Part shown: one piece after another, positions 1 through 9,300 of the stretch
Layout of the letters: every line of letters begins with the position of its first letter
Position numbering within the stretch: the first letter of the stretch is position 1
DNA from: Vibrio sp. HB236076
GTDB lineage: Bacteria; Pseudomonadota; Gammaproteobacteria; Enterobacterales; Vibrionaceae
Direction of reading: 5' to 3'
DNA: 64,000 bases
NCBI RefSeq assembly: GCF_040957575.1
Contig: NZ_CP162602.1
Coordinates: forward strand, 810,896-874,895
The notes under the pieces: generated by a model
Databases searched by the model: none
What the model saw: the letters and a program-made list of their open reading frames with translations, nothing else
What the model was told of the DNA's origin: nothing
Position numbers and translations under genes: made by a program

Positions 1-261
1 TTAAAAAATTCCGATACACTGTGGAACACCAACATCACAATCAAACTCACGCCAGATACGCGATTGAACGACAAGCAACAAGCGGTGATCGCCAAAGATT
101 ATGGCATGCAAGACGGGGTACTCGATATTCATACCAATGCTTCCTTGATCCGCTATTGGCTCGATACCTACAACATTGATATTCACACTTTAAAGTCGAG
201 CCCTCAGAGCCAGCAGATCACGCTAGCAAATTACGATGAGCTGATGCCTTATTTGTCGTAA
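1..261 (+). CDS. C-terminal end of an unidentified protein (possible WYL-type regulator)
   Basis: An open frame enters from the left edge without a start codon and ends at TAA 259-261, so only the last 86 residues are visible. The segment alternates a beta-like stretch (ITIKLTPDTRLN), a helix, a short DGVLDIHT strand and a helix with RYWLDTYNID. That order weakly resembles the C-terminal extension of WYL-domain transcription regulators, but no decisive motif is present, so the family call is tentative. The gene is followed by decameric ACAGT repeats that begin 20 bp after the stop. A window extended to the left would settle the identity. Confidence 0.5.
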   Translation, partial: LKNSDTLWNTNITIKLTPDTRLNDKQQAVIAKDYGMQDGVLDIHTNASLIRYWLDTYNIDIHTLKSSPQSQQITLANYDELMPYLS

Positions 262-280
262 AGAAAACCCAAGGTATAAG

Positions 281-320
281 ACAGTGCAACACAGTTTGGG
301 ACAGTAAAACACAGTCACAA
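281..320 (-). repeat. Four ACAGT decamers (inverse orientation of the composite-repeat array)
   Basis: ACAGT occurs at 281, 291, 301 and 311, exactly 10 bp apart. This is the reverse complement of the ACTGT decamers found after position 464, so the hairpin head at 400-444 is bracketed by arrays pointing in opposite directions. The bases from 321 to 399 show no gene or recognisable site. Confidence 0.75.
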
Positions 321-399
321 GGAAAACCGAGAAAAAAAACCAAACCTTTATTTTTTGATTTTGACCTTACTTGAGCCTTGAGCTAGATAGAGAAAATAA

Positions 400-620
400 C
401 GGGACACTCACCTATTTCGACGCCTGAAATACATGCGTGTCCCGAACTCTTTGCCTGTTCTAGACTGTCCTTCACTGTCTTAAACTTTTTTACCTTGCCA
501 CTTGCAGCGCAGCGATCTTGAAACGAAGTGATCTTGCCCCTGTGTTTCACTGTCCCACACGGCAAAGTGACTGCACTTCACTGTTTTAAACTGCAGTTTA
601 CTGTGTTTTACTGTCTGTCT
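400..620 (+). repeat. Composite repeat copy A (hairpin head, ACTGT decamers, conserved block)
   Basis: The head has inverted arms CGGGACAC (400-407) and GTGTCCCG (437-444). ACTGT-type units follow at 464, 474 and 484. Next comes the conserved block that starts TTACCTTGCCACTTGCAGC and ends in CTTGCCCCTG (about 487-541), then units at 548, 569, 579, 589, 599 and 609. The array ends about 25 bp before the start codon of the next gene. The same architecture recurs five more times in the first 12 kb. Confidence 0.85.
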
Positions 621-644
621 CTTATGTATCAATAGGATATGAAA

Positions 645-935
645 ATGCAAAACAACGTCAATCTTCTCGTCACACTGAAAGCGAAGGAAGATAAGCTTTC
701 AGAGTTTAAGGAAATTCTCGCCAAATTGTGCTCAGAAAGCCAAAAAGAACCCGGCTGTATTGAATACTGCTCAGGTGAAGTGATTGATGAAAACACCTTT
801 TTTATCAAAGAGTGTTGGGAAAACGAAGAGGCTCTAGAGCAGCATAAGCAAACGTCTCATTTTCTGGAATTAGGCCCATTGCTCGGTGAATGCACAACCT
901 CAATTGAACTCAAGCGTGTGCAGTGGAATCAATAA
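645..935 (+). CDS. Antibiotic biosynthesis monooxygenase (ABM) domain protein, YgiN-like
   Basis: A 96-residue protein that fills a single ABM (dimeric alpha/beta barrel) domain. It has an N-terminal beta strand (NLLVTLKAKEDKLSEF), the family-typical EPGCIEY segment, then FFIKECWENEEALEQHKQT with the W-x-x-x-E-A-L and H signature, and a final strand. Family members are small cofactor-free quinol or heme-type monooxygenases, but the substrate cannot be told from sequence. ATG 645 was preferred to ATG 639 because the AGGA at 634-637 is 7 nt from 645 and only 1 nt from 639. The gene stands alone between repeat copies A and B, each within about 30 bp. That makes it look like a mobile or cassette-like cargo gene (inference). 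Confidence 0.85.
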   Translation: MQNNVNLLVTLKAKEDKLSEFKEILAKLCSESQKEPGCIEYCSGEVIDENTFFIKECWENEEALEQHKQTSHFLELGPLLGECTTSIELKRVQWNQ

Positions 936-964
936 ATCCTGTCGAATAACAGTGGCAAAAAATA

Positions 965-1131
965 GCGGGACACTCACCAATTTCCACCGTTCAATTTCAT
1001 GCGTGTCCCGCACTCTTTTCCGTTCTAGACTGTCTTTAACTTTTTACCTTGCCACTTGCAACGAAGTGATCTTGCCCCTGTCTTTTACTTTGTTTGACTG
1101 TACTAGACTGTCCTTAACTGTCATTTACTAA
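965..1131 (+). repeat. Composite repeat copy B, with a shortened conserved block
   Basis: The head arms are GCGGGACAC (965-973) and GTGTCCCGC (1003-1011), a perfect 9-bp inverted pair. Decamer units start at 1029 and 1039, and after the block at 1087, 1097, 1107, 1117 and 1127. The conserved block lacks the GCGCAGCGATCTTG part present in the other copies. This looks like a deletion between short direct repeats. Confidence 0.85.
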
Positions 1132-1141
1132 AAATAGCGGT

Positions 1142-1843
1142 TTAAATTGTTTCTGATGAGATAACTTCAACACCGGACTTTTCAAGTTCTGAATATATTT
1201 TCTGGATATTTTCTTCACTTGGGTCAACGGCTCTGGTTAAGTCTTTAATAAAGTACGTTTTATAGTCCAAGTTAGCTCCATCAATCGCGGTGGCTTTCAC
1301 GCAGTAGTCTGCTGCCAGCCCAACCACATAGATTTCATCCACCTGTTGCGATTTTAAAAAGTCGTCTAGGTCGGTTTTAGCCGATTGATTGTTATCTTTG
1401 AAGCCACTGTAGCTGTCTACGTTAGGATCCAAACCTTTAAAAGTGGTGTGGGTTATTTTGTCAGTTGTTAGGCCGTTAACAAACTCTGCACCTAATGTAT
1501 TTTGCACACAATGATCGGGCCACAGCACCTGGTCAACTCCACCAAGTACAGACATATCAAACGGTTTTTTTCCTGAATGTTGACTGGCAAAACTGCCATG
1601 ATTGGCGGGATGCCAATCTTTTGTTGCCACAACGATATCGAACTTTTCTTGCAATTGATTAATCCCTTGCACGATATCCCTTCCTCCTTTCACTGGCAGA
1701 CTGTGCACGACAGAATCCGCCCCTGAAACAAAACAGTTCTGCATATCAACTATGATTAACGCTTTTTTTGCGTAGGTTGGCGTACTAAACGCTAAACTAG
1801 AAGATAAAATAAACATACATAGGGAAATAATTTTCGTTTTCAT
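1142..1843 (-). CDS. Exported nicotinamidase/isochorismatase-family hydrolase
   Basis: A 233-residue cysteine hydrolase that would convert nicotinamide to nicotinate. The PncA catalytic triad is visible as D33 (VDMQNCF), K136 and C181 (DYCVK). The metal ligands appear as D76, H78 and H82 (KDWHPANH), with the WPDHC motif at 108-112. Unlike ordinary cytoplasmic PncA it begins with a Sec-type signal peptide: KTK, a hydrophobic core at about 5-20, and a likely cleavage after TYA (residue 25). This predicts a periplasmic enzyme. A cytoplasmic paralogue sits at 47341-47970. The start is supported by AAGGATGAGCG just upstream. The gene is flanked by repeat copies B and C together with the neighbouring acetyltransferase gene. 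Confidence 0.88.
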   Translation of the reverse strand: MKTKIISLCMFILSSSLAFSTPTYAKKALIIVDMQNCFVSGADSVVHSLPVKGGRDIVQGINQLQEKFDIVVATKDWHPANHGSFASQHSGKKPFDMSVLGGVDQVLWPDHCVQNTLGAEFVNGLTTDKITHTTFKGLDPNVDSYSGFKDNNQSAKTDLDDFLKSQQVDEIYVVGLAADYCVKATAIDGANLDYKTYFIKDLTRAVDPSEENIQKIYSELEKSGVEVISSETI

Positions 1844-2069
1844 CGCTCATCCTTGATGGGTAATTAAAATTCCCACTCTCTATTGCAAGCTTTAAGCCAT
1901 TGATTATATTTACCCTAACATCAAAAGCGCAGTAACGATTACCACCAGCAGTAACAGCGAATACGCACCAAAATAGGGACTTCAATCCCGCTCTTAAGGC
2001 ACTGCACTTTATGTAATTCCTAACTTAGCTGTCCCAAATCAAGCTTCACCGTTCGACACTGAATTTTTT

Positions 2070-2546
2070 CTATAGTCGTTTTTCCATCCGTAAAAGGCCC
2101 CAAGCCTCTCCGTCGAAAAAGCGAGAACCTTTTTCATAAGATGTGACCGTAAAACCCAATGACTCATAGCAATGTATCGCCACTGTATTTTGTTCAAATA
2201 CAGCTAATGACAATAAGTTAGCGCTGTGTTTTTCTTTCGCTAAATCAATTAATTGACCAAGCATGAGCTTTGAAATACCCTTACCACGAAAACTGACTGA
2301 AACAAACACACGACATATTCTGAAGTGAGACTCCGTCACTTTGAATAGTTCTATATAACCCGCACTCTGACCTGAGACCACAAAAATAAAGGGAAATACG
2401 TCCGGTTGCGAGCAATGCTTACTAATTTGCGTCGAGTCCAAAGGGAACTCAAAGTTTGGTCCGCCCCATTGATAGTTCAATTTATCCGAGTCAATCCAAC
2501 TGATAAGCAGGTGATGATCGCGCTTTTCAAATGCTCTAAGTTCCAT
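2070..2546 (-). CDS. GNAT-family N-acetyltransferase
   Basis: A 158-residue acetyl-CoA-dependent acyltransferase of the GNAT fold. It opens with MELRAFEKRDHHLLISWI and has the acetyl-CoA loop RVFVSVSFRGKGISKLML (V-x-x-x-x-R-G-K-G-x-S-x-x-L). A late segment, NTVAIHCYESLGF, is typical of motif B in ribosomal-protein or amino-acid acetyltransferases; the substrate is not predictable. A longer frame begins at 2588, but its extra 14 codons come from the hairpin head of repeat copy C. AGAGG sits correctly before ATG 2546, so the shorter form is chosen. The promoter region is therefore almost entirely repeat sequence. Confidence 0.85.
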   Translation of the reverse strand: MELRAFEKRDHHLLISWIDSDKLNYQWGGPNFEFPLDSTQISKHCSQPDVFPFIFVVSGQSAGYIELFKVTESHFRICRVFVSVSFRGKGISKLMLGQLIDLAKEKHSANLLSLAVFEQNTVAIHCYESLGFTVTSYEKGSRFFDGEAWGLLRMEKRL

Positions 2547-2568
2547 TCTGCCTCTAATGATTTTTACA

Positions 2569-2755
2569 GGACACCCACCTATTGCCACCGCTCAAATTCA
2601 TGCGTGTCCCGTACTCTTTGCCTTTCCTAGACTGTCCTTCACTTTTTACCTTGCCACTTGCAGCGCAGCGATCTTGAAATGAAGTGATCTTGCCCCTGTC
2701 TTTTACTGTGTTTGACTGTCTAAAACTGTGTCACACTGTTCTAGACTGCCCTTCT
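2569..2755 (+). repeat. Composite repeat copy C
   Basis: The head arms are GGACAC (2569-2574) and GTGTCC (2604-2609). Decamer units occur at 2631 and 2641. The conserved block lies at about 2644-2698. Further units fall at 2705, 2715, 2725, 2735 and 2745, again exactly 10 bp apart. The head lies 22 bp upstream of the acetyltransferase start codon, and the tail ends just before a putative promoter for the copper operon. Confidence 0.85.
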
Positions 2756-2770
2756 CGGTGTAGTATTTTA

Positions 2771-2813
2771 TTGACAGCATGAAAGCTATAGTAGATATTT
2801 ATTGTATCTATAG
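2771..2813 (+). promoter_or_regulatory. Putative promoter and operator of the copper/silver operon
   Basis: A perfect TTGACA (-35) at 2771-2776 is followed after 17 bp by GATATT (2794-2799), a 4/6 match to a -10 box. Overlapping it is a dyad: CTATAG at 2786-2791 and again at 2808-2813, plus TAGATA (2792-2797) facing TATCTA (2805-2810). A regulator overlapping the core promoter would fit a metal-inducible operon, but its identity cannot be given. Confidence 0.4.
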
Positions 2814-2829
2814 AAAATAAGTGTTTGTG

Positions 2830-3201
2830 ATGCGAAAAAAAATGCACACAATTTGGGTGACATTTGTAACGTTAGTAGTTTTAACACTATCTAGCGCTCT
2901 CCCTGCTTCACCTCTTATTTCTGTCAATGCTCACTCATCACCTAAAATGAGTATGGCAGCCGATTCGAGCGGCTCACACTGCGATTCACCTCAACAAAGT
3001 ATCGCTAGTGACAACACTATATGCTGTGATGATAAAGCCTCAGAAAACCAATGCTACAGTCATTGCTTCACTGTCCATACTACTTTTACCCCATCGACTT
3101 ATAATTTTTCGCAAAGTTTCGGCCTCGTTCTTATTTCAAAAGAACTGAATAATCAAATTAACTCAATTTCCAGTTCACTTTTCCGTCCCCCTATCGCTTA
3201 A
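2830..3201 (+). CDS. Small secreted Cys/His-rich protein leading the cus operon
   Basis: A protein of about 123 residues with an N-terminal signal sequence or anchor (KKMHTIWVTFVTLVVLTL, then SSALPASP). The middle is rich in Met, His and Cys (MSMAADSSGSHCDS, ICCDD, NQCYSHCF), and the C-terminus is SLFRPPIA. It lies first in the metal efflux operon. Short exported proteins with this layout and an RPP-type end occur ahead of copper RND operons (DUF2946/CopL-like); I infer kinship from layout and not from a clear motif match. It may bind copper in the periplasm or act as a leader. GTG 2821 is an alternative start, and neither start has a strong ribosome binding site. Confidence 0.6.
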   Translation: MRKKMHTIWVTFVTLVVLTLSSALPASPLISVNAHSSPKMSMAADSSGSHCDSPQQSIASDNTICCDDKASENQCYSHCFTVHTTFTPSTYNFSQSFGLVLISKELNNQINSISSSLFRPPIA

Positions 3202-3321
3202 ATTCCATCAGATGATCTCGATCATCACTCTCTTTTCACGCGCATTTCCCGCGTGACTCATTCTGTTTGCAAGCGATTAGTTTTGCTAATCACTTACACC
3301 TGTAAACGATTGGAATTAAAA

Positions 3322-4662
3322 GTGAAAATCAAAACCGTATCTCTAGCACTGCTATTAAATACTGTGCTGACACCTTCCTATGCCAGTGAAGGCCAATTGA
3401 CGTTAAATAACATTATTGAACTTGCGGTAGCCCGTGATCAGGGCGTCGTTCAGCTCAACTTACAATCCTTATCACTTAAGGAAACCGGAATCGCCAGCGC
3501 AACCTTGTTAGACCCAAAAGTAAAATTTGGAGTGAGTGGTCTACCTGTCGACAGTTTTCAGCTCGATGATGATGCCATGACCAATATTTCTATTGGACTC
3601 TCTCAGCAGTTCAGCCGTGGCGCCACACTCGATTTATCAAAAAAACATTATCAGCAACAGGCTCAGGCGATGAATTATAAGGCAGATCTGCGAAAACTTG
3701 ATATCGCCAAAAGTATTACGCAGCTGTGGATAGAGCTAAACTACCTGACTCGTGAGCGTGAGCTTATTAATGAAATGCATCAACTCATGCAGCAAATGCG
3801 CCGCTTTATTGAGACCAACTACTCGCTCGGTAAAAGTGAAACACAAGACTTGCTTTACGCTGAGCTTCAGGTAAGTCAACTCAACGAGCAAATCCAGAAA
3901 AATCGTCAAATGCAACAGCGTATTCGTGCACAACTCTCTGAGTGGGTGGAACCTGAATACCTTCAACAAGCTCAACTAAATGACTCTTTAGAAAACCACT
4001 GGCAATCATTGCTCGCTATCGACAAAACCCGCAACTCTGACTCGATGGCGTATTTTGATTTACTGGCAACTCACCCGAAAGTTAAAGCCGTAGAACAAAT
4101 AATACAGAGCAAACAAACTCAAGTGTCTATCGCTGAGCAATCTTACCGACCTCAGTTCGGTGTTGAAGTGGCATATGCCTTCAGACAAGCGAACAGTATG
4201 GATGGACAGCCCGCATCCGATTTAGTCAGCGCTTATTTAACGATGGATATACCTCTATTCACTGATAAAAAACAAGATCGACAATACTCAGCAGCACAAC
4301 ATCGTCTTAGTGCGGCCAAATCTCAAAAAGATCGCCTTTTGGTTCAGATGAATGCCAGAGTCAACACTCTAATTTCCGATAAACACAATTTGCAAGACCG
4401 TATTAACCGCTATCAAAAAGTGTTAGTCAAACAAGCCAAAGAACGTACTCAAGCCATTGAACGTGGGTATGAAAATAATACGGCTCAGTTTAGTGAACTC
4501 ATTAGTGCAGCCAAAGATGAGCTCATGATCGCGAAAGAACAGGCGCGTTTAGTGGCCGACATAAACAACACCCAAAATGAACTTGCCTATGTACTCAACC
4601 GCTACGACCAAAATATCACTGAACTGAGTACCGCTTATGAGCTTGAGGAGAACAATCAATGA
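3322..4662 (+). CDS. cusC: CusC-like outer membrane factor (TolC family)
   Basis: The outer-membrane channel of a tripartite metal exporter, 446 residues from the chosen GTG start. The signal peptide is MKIKTVSLALLLNTVLTPSYA, cleaved before SEGQL. Two long coiled helical hairpins follow, rich in Gln, Ala, Leu and Glu (for example KSETQDLLYAELQVSQLNEQ and later AQFSELISAAKDEL), as in the two repeats of TolC proteins. The frame stays open upstream to 3253, but that extension lacks a credible ribosome site, whereas GGA at 3312 is 7 nt before GTG 3322. The last four bases overlap the next gene (ATGA). No lipobox cysteine is present, unlike Escherichia CusC. Confidence 0.85.
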   Translation: MKIKTVSLALLLNTVLTPSYASEGQLTLNNIIELAVARDQGVVQLNLQSLSLKETGIASATLLDPKVKFGVSGLPVDSFQLDDDAMTNISIGLSQQFSRGATLDLSKKHYQQQAQAMNYKADLRKLDIAKSITQLWIELNYLTRERELINEMHQLMQQMRRFIETNYSLGKSETQDLLYAELQVSQLNEQIQKNRQMQQRIRAQLSEWVEPEYLQQAQLNDSLENHWQSLLAIDKTRNSDSMAYFDLLATHPKVKAVEQIIQSKQTQVSIAEQSYRPQFGVEVAYAFRQANSMDGQPASDLVSAYLTMDIPLFTDKKQDRQYSAAQHRLSAAKSQKDRLLVQMNARVNTLISDKHNLQDRINRYQKVLVKQAKERTQAIERGYENNTAQFSELISAAKDELMIAKEQARLVADINNTQNELAYVLNRYDQNITELSTAYELEENNQ

Positions 4663-6362
4663 AATCACTACCTGTAGCTACATTGGCACTGCTTATCGGT
4701 GGCATTTTAGGTTTTTCCGCAAATCAATACTTTATGGGCGGGCATGAAATGGGCCCAGGCTCTATATCCGATGCAGAAGAAAAAGAACCTCTTTATTGGG
4801 TGGCCCCCATGGATCCTAACTATCGCCGAGATTCTCCGGGCAAGTCTCCAATGGGAATGGACCTTATCCCGGTTTACGATGAAACCTCCTCAAACCAATC
4901 AAAGAAAGGCACGGTTAAGATTGACCCAGCAGTAGAAAACAATCTCGGCGTTAAAACCGCCAGTGCCTCTTTCAATAAATTGACACCGCAAATTGATACC
5001 GTGGGATACATCAAGTTTGATGAAAGTCGTTTGTGGCAAATCAACAGCCGAGTGACTGGCTGGATAGACCACCTTAATGTGAATACAGTTGGACAACAGG
5101 TATCTAAAGGTGATGTGCTTTTTACTCTTTTCTCTCCTGAATTAGTGAAAGCACAAGAAGAATTGCTCAATGCCTATCGCACTGGTCGTAAAGGTTTGAT
5201 TAACGCTGCGAGAGAGCGCTTGGTTGTGCTGGGGATGGATAAAAACCAGATTAACCAGGTGGTAAAACAAGGACGAACGAGCAAAAACATCGCGATAAAC
5301 GCCCCTGCTAATGGTGTGATCGCTCAATTAAACATCCGCAAAGGAGGTTACATATCCCCCGCTCAAACAGTTATCAAAGCAGGGCCGCTCGATGAGGTTT
5401 GGGTCGATGTAGAAGTATTTGAGCGTCAAGCACACTGGGTTGAAATAGGCACTCGTGCCTCTATGGTACTAGCCGCTATTCCCGGTCGAACCTGGCAAGG
5501 AAACGTTGATTATATCTATCCCATTTTAGATGCGAGAACAAGAACGCTTAAAGTGCGCTTAACGTTTTCAAACCAAGATGGCCTACTCAAACCCAATATG
5601 TTCGCTAACGTGATACTTCAGGCAGAATCGAAAACACCAGTCCTAACTATCCCACGAGAATCGGTCATTCGTTCGGGGGGGATGACCCGAGTTGTGCTGT
5701 CTGAAGGCAATGGAAACTACCGCTCCGCAAGAATCGAGGTGGGCAGAGAAGCCGGAGACGTTATTGAGGTTATTTCTGGCCTATCTGCAAGAGATAAGGT
5801 CGTCACCTCCGCTCAATTTATGCTCGACTCTGAATCCAGTCAAACCGCAGAGCTAGAGCGAATCAATGGCGTGCAGGCCAAGAACTCTAGTGTCTGGGTC
5901 AAAGGACAAGTTACCGACATGATGGTTGGACATCGCATGGCGACGATTAATCATCAACCCGTTGAAGAGTGGCAATGGCCAGGAATGGTCATGAACTTTC
6001 ACTTTGCAGAGGGTTTGGATATAGCCATGATTAAACCCGGTCAATCTATCGAGTTTGAAATTCACAAAACCGACTCTGGTCAATATGAAATTCTCGACTT
6101 CAACGTCGGCGACTCTGATATTGCCAACGAGGTTTGGAGCTCTGGGAAGATAAGTATGCTCATGGCCGATTTTGGTATGTTAACTGTCGTGCACGACCCC
6201 ATCCCTGATTGGTATTGGGAAGCGGGAGAAATGAACTTCTCTGTAGATGAGAGCATCAACTTAAACCACTTTACCGAAGGGCAGTCAGTTCGGTTTCTCA
6301 TCAACCGATCAGATAGTGAGCCCAAATTGGTTGCGCTTGAGCCAGTCGGAGGCAATCAATGA
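4659..6362 (+). CDS. cusB: CusB-like periplasmic adaptor with tandem CusF-like domains
   Basis: The membrane-fusion subunit of a Cu(I)/Ag(I) efflux pump, 567 residues. It has an N-terminal anchor (1-25), a heavy-metal-binding motif YWVAPMDPNYRRDSPGKSPM at 46-65 followed by GMDLIPVYD, then barrel-sandwich and hairpin adaptor domains. Two CusF-like copper-binding domains end the protein, at about 412-485 and 492-562. The first keeps the full CusF metal set at CusF spacing: H432, W440, M443 and M445 (WPGMVMNF). The second keeps H512, W520 and M525 but has Gly where the first Met should be (WEAGEMNF). Single CusF fusions are familiar, whereas two in tandem is less usual. The gene overlaps cusC and cusA by ATGA, so the three are translationally coupled. 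Confidence 0.9.
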   Translation: MKSLPVATLALLIGGILGFSANQYFMGGHEMGPGSISDAEEKEPLYWVAPMDPNYRRDSPGKSPMGMDLIPVYDETSSNQSKKGTVKIDPAVENNLGVKTASASFNKLTPQIDTVGYIKFDESRLWQINSRVTGWIDHLNVNTVGQQVSKGDVLFTLFSPELVKAQEELLNAYRTGRKGLINAARERLVVLGMDKNQINQVVKQGRTSKNIAINAPANGVIAQLNIRKGGYISPAQTVIKAGPLDEVWVDVEVFERQAHWVEIGTRASMVLAAIPGRTWQGNVDYIYPILDARTRTLKVRLTFSNQDGLLKPNMFANVILQAESKTPVLTIPRESVIRSGGMTRVVLSEGNGNYRSARIEVGREAGDVIEVISGLSARDKVVTSAQFMLDSESSQTAELERINGVQAKNSSVWVKGQVTDMMVGHRMATINHQPVEEWQWPGMVMNFHFAEGLDIAMIKPGQSIEFEIHKTDSGQYEILDFNVGDSDIANEVWSSGKISMLMADFGMLTVVHDPIPDWYWEAGEMNFSVDESINLNHFTEGQSVRFLINRSDSEPKLVALEPVGGNQ

Positions 6363-9300
6363 TCCCTAACATTATAAGATGGTCCATCAACAATCGGTTT
6401 GTCGTCCTTATTTTGACTTTGTTGCTCGTTTTTGCCGGTGTGTTTAGCATAAAAAACACCCCTATCGATGCACTGCCTGATCTCTCTGATGTTCAGGTTA
6501 TCATCAAAACAAGTTACCCAGGACAAGCCCCGCAAGTCGTCGAAGATCAGGTGACTTACCCATTAACGACAGCCATGCTAGCTGTACCAGGTGCAGAAAC
6601 CGTACGTGGCTACTCTTTCTTTGGAGATTCCTATGTTTATATCATTTTTAATGATAATACAGATATTTACTGGGCTCGCTCTAGAGTACTGGAGTATCTC
6701 AGCCAGGTCTTACCGAACCTCCCTGACAATGCCAAGCCGACACTTGGGCCAGATGCCACGGGTGTCGGCTGGGTTTACAGTTATGTCCTTCAAGACAAAA
6801 GCGGTAAACACGATTTATCTGAGCTTCGAAGTTATCAAGACTGGTTCTTAAAATATGAGCTACAAACCGTTAATGGGGTCTCAGAAGTCGCTACCGTTGG
6901 CGGTATGGTTAAGCAATACCAAATACACATTGATCCTGCCAAACTACGTGCTTACGACCTCACACTACAACAAGTCAATGAGGCGATTAGACTGGGTAAT
7001 CAGGAAACGGGGGCATCAGTAATTGAAGTCGCTGAAGCAGAGCATATGGTACGAACAACGGGGTACTTGTCCGGTATAGAAGATATTAAAGCACTGCCAC
7101 TTAAGGTGACCGAAAAGGGAACCCCATTACTATTGGGTGATATTGCTGATATCAATCTGGGGCCTCAGATGCGTCGAGGTATCTCTGAGTTTAACGGTGA
7201 AGGTGAAGCCGTTGGCGGTGTGATTGTGATGCGTTTTGGGGAAAATGCCAGTAATGTCATCAGCAATGTAAAGCAGAAACTTGTTGAGCTTAAATCCAGC
7301 CTGCCGGAAGGCATTGAGATTGTTGCCACTTACGATCGCTCAACACTGATCAATAAAGCGGTCGACAACCTGTGGGAAAAACTGGCGGAAGAGTTTTTTG
7401 TGGTCGCCATTGTGTGTGCGCTTTTTCTCTATCACATCCGCTCATCGTTAGTCATTGCACTTAGCTTACCCGTGGGTATTTTTTCAGCTTTTATCATCAT
7501 GTATTGGCAAGGGATTAACGCCAACATAATGTCACTAGGAGGGATTGCGATTGCGATTGGTGCCATGGTTGACGGAGCTATCGTGATGATAGAAAACGTG
7601 CATAAACATATTGAGCGAACGCCGTTAACAGATAAAAACCGATGGCAGGTCATTGGGAAAGCAGCGCAAGAAGTCGGTGCGCCATTATTTTTTTCACTTC
7701 TTATCATTACGCTGAGCTTTGTACCGGTATTTGCGCTCGAAGGGCAAGAAGGTAAAATGTTCTCGCCACTGGCATTCACCAAGACCTATGCCATGGCGGC
7801 AGCTGCAGGCTTGTCTATTACTCTGGTGCCTGTATTGATGGGGTATCTGATACGGGGAAAAATTCTACCTGAGCACAAAAACCCCATTAACCGTTTTCTG
7901 ATCTCCTTATATAAACCGATACTTAACATCAGTCTTAAATACCCGAAAAGTATCGTGCTTATTGCACTTATCCTGATGTCATCCGCTTATATCCCTATTG
8001 CCAAGATGGGGAGTGAGTTTATTCCCCCTCTGGACGAAGGCGACTTAATGTACATGCCGACAACCTATCCGGGTATTTCCATCGGTAAAGCTCGCGAGCT
8101 CTTGCAACAAACAAACAAGCTAATAAAAACCGTGCCTGAGGTAAAAACAGTATGGGGCAAGGTTGGCCGAGCAGAAAGCGCTACAGACCCAGCTCCGCTA
8201 ACCATGATTGAGACGGTTATTCAGTTAAAACCGAAAGAAGAGTGGCGTGAAGGGATCACCACGGATTCTCTAAGGCAGGAATTTGACAATCTCATCCAAT
8301 TCCCCGGGTTAACCAATGCCTGGGTAATGCCGATCAAAACTCGTATCGATATGTTGTCGACAGGTATTAAAACCCCAATCGGGATAAAAATAGCCGGTCC
8401 TGATCTCAAAGTGATTGAAAGCATTGGGGCGAAGATCGAACCTATCCTCGATACCATTGAAGGTACCGCGTCAGTCTATGCTGAACGTGTCGCTGGGGGC
8501 AGATATGTGACTATTGATATTAAGCGCAAAGAAGCCGCCCGCTATGGTCTTAGTATCACACAAATCCAGCAAGTAATTTCAACCTCAATAGGCGGTATGA
8601 ATGTTGGTGAGACAACGGAAGGTCTAGAGCGTTATCCAATTAATATTCGATATCCTCAGACATATCGAGATTCGGTTGAGAAACTGAAAAATCTTCCACT
8701 GGTGACACCAAGTGGAGCACATATCGCACTTGCAGACGTGGCGGAGGTCCGTTTTGAAGATGGCCCACCGATGATTAAAACTGAAAATGCGCGTCCAAAC
8801 GGCTGGGTTTTTGTCGATATTTCTGGCCGAGATCTTGGTTCGTATGTCGCACAAGCAAAACAAAGCGTATCCGAACAACTGATATTGCCAGCGGGTTATT
8901 CCCTCGCCTGGTCTGGGCAATACGAATACATGGAACGCGCAAAAGCCCGGCTTAGTATCGTCACACCCGTCACCATTGCCATCATCATGTTGCTTTTGTA
9001 TTTCAGCTTCAGACGTGTTGGCGAAGTCATGATCATCATGCTCACTCTACCTCTGGCGATGGTCGGCGGACTCTGGTTGATGGACTACCTGAACTACAAC
9101 TTTTCTATAGCGGTTGGCGTAGGCTTTATCGCCCTATCTGGTGTAGCGGTAGAGATAGGGGTCATTATGTTGGTTTACCTCAATCAAGCATGGCATTACC
9201 GAAAGCTTGATTTAAAGGAAAACAAAAAGCCTCTAACATCACAAGATTTGCAAGAATCCATAATCGAAGGCGCTGGACTACGCGTTCGTCCCATCATGAT

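Noticed and set aside
886..1131. Open frames covering repeat copies (also 2406-2630 and 11344-11640)
   Set aside because: They encode similar short peptides (for example NSCVSRTL) only because the underlying repeat is shared. They have no ribosome sites and overlap real genes.
1797..1985. Possible 62-residue minus-strand gene upstream of the exported nicotinamidase
   Set aside because: It overlaps the nicotinamidase signal peptide in another frame, with no Shine-Dalgarno or recognisable domain.
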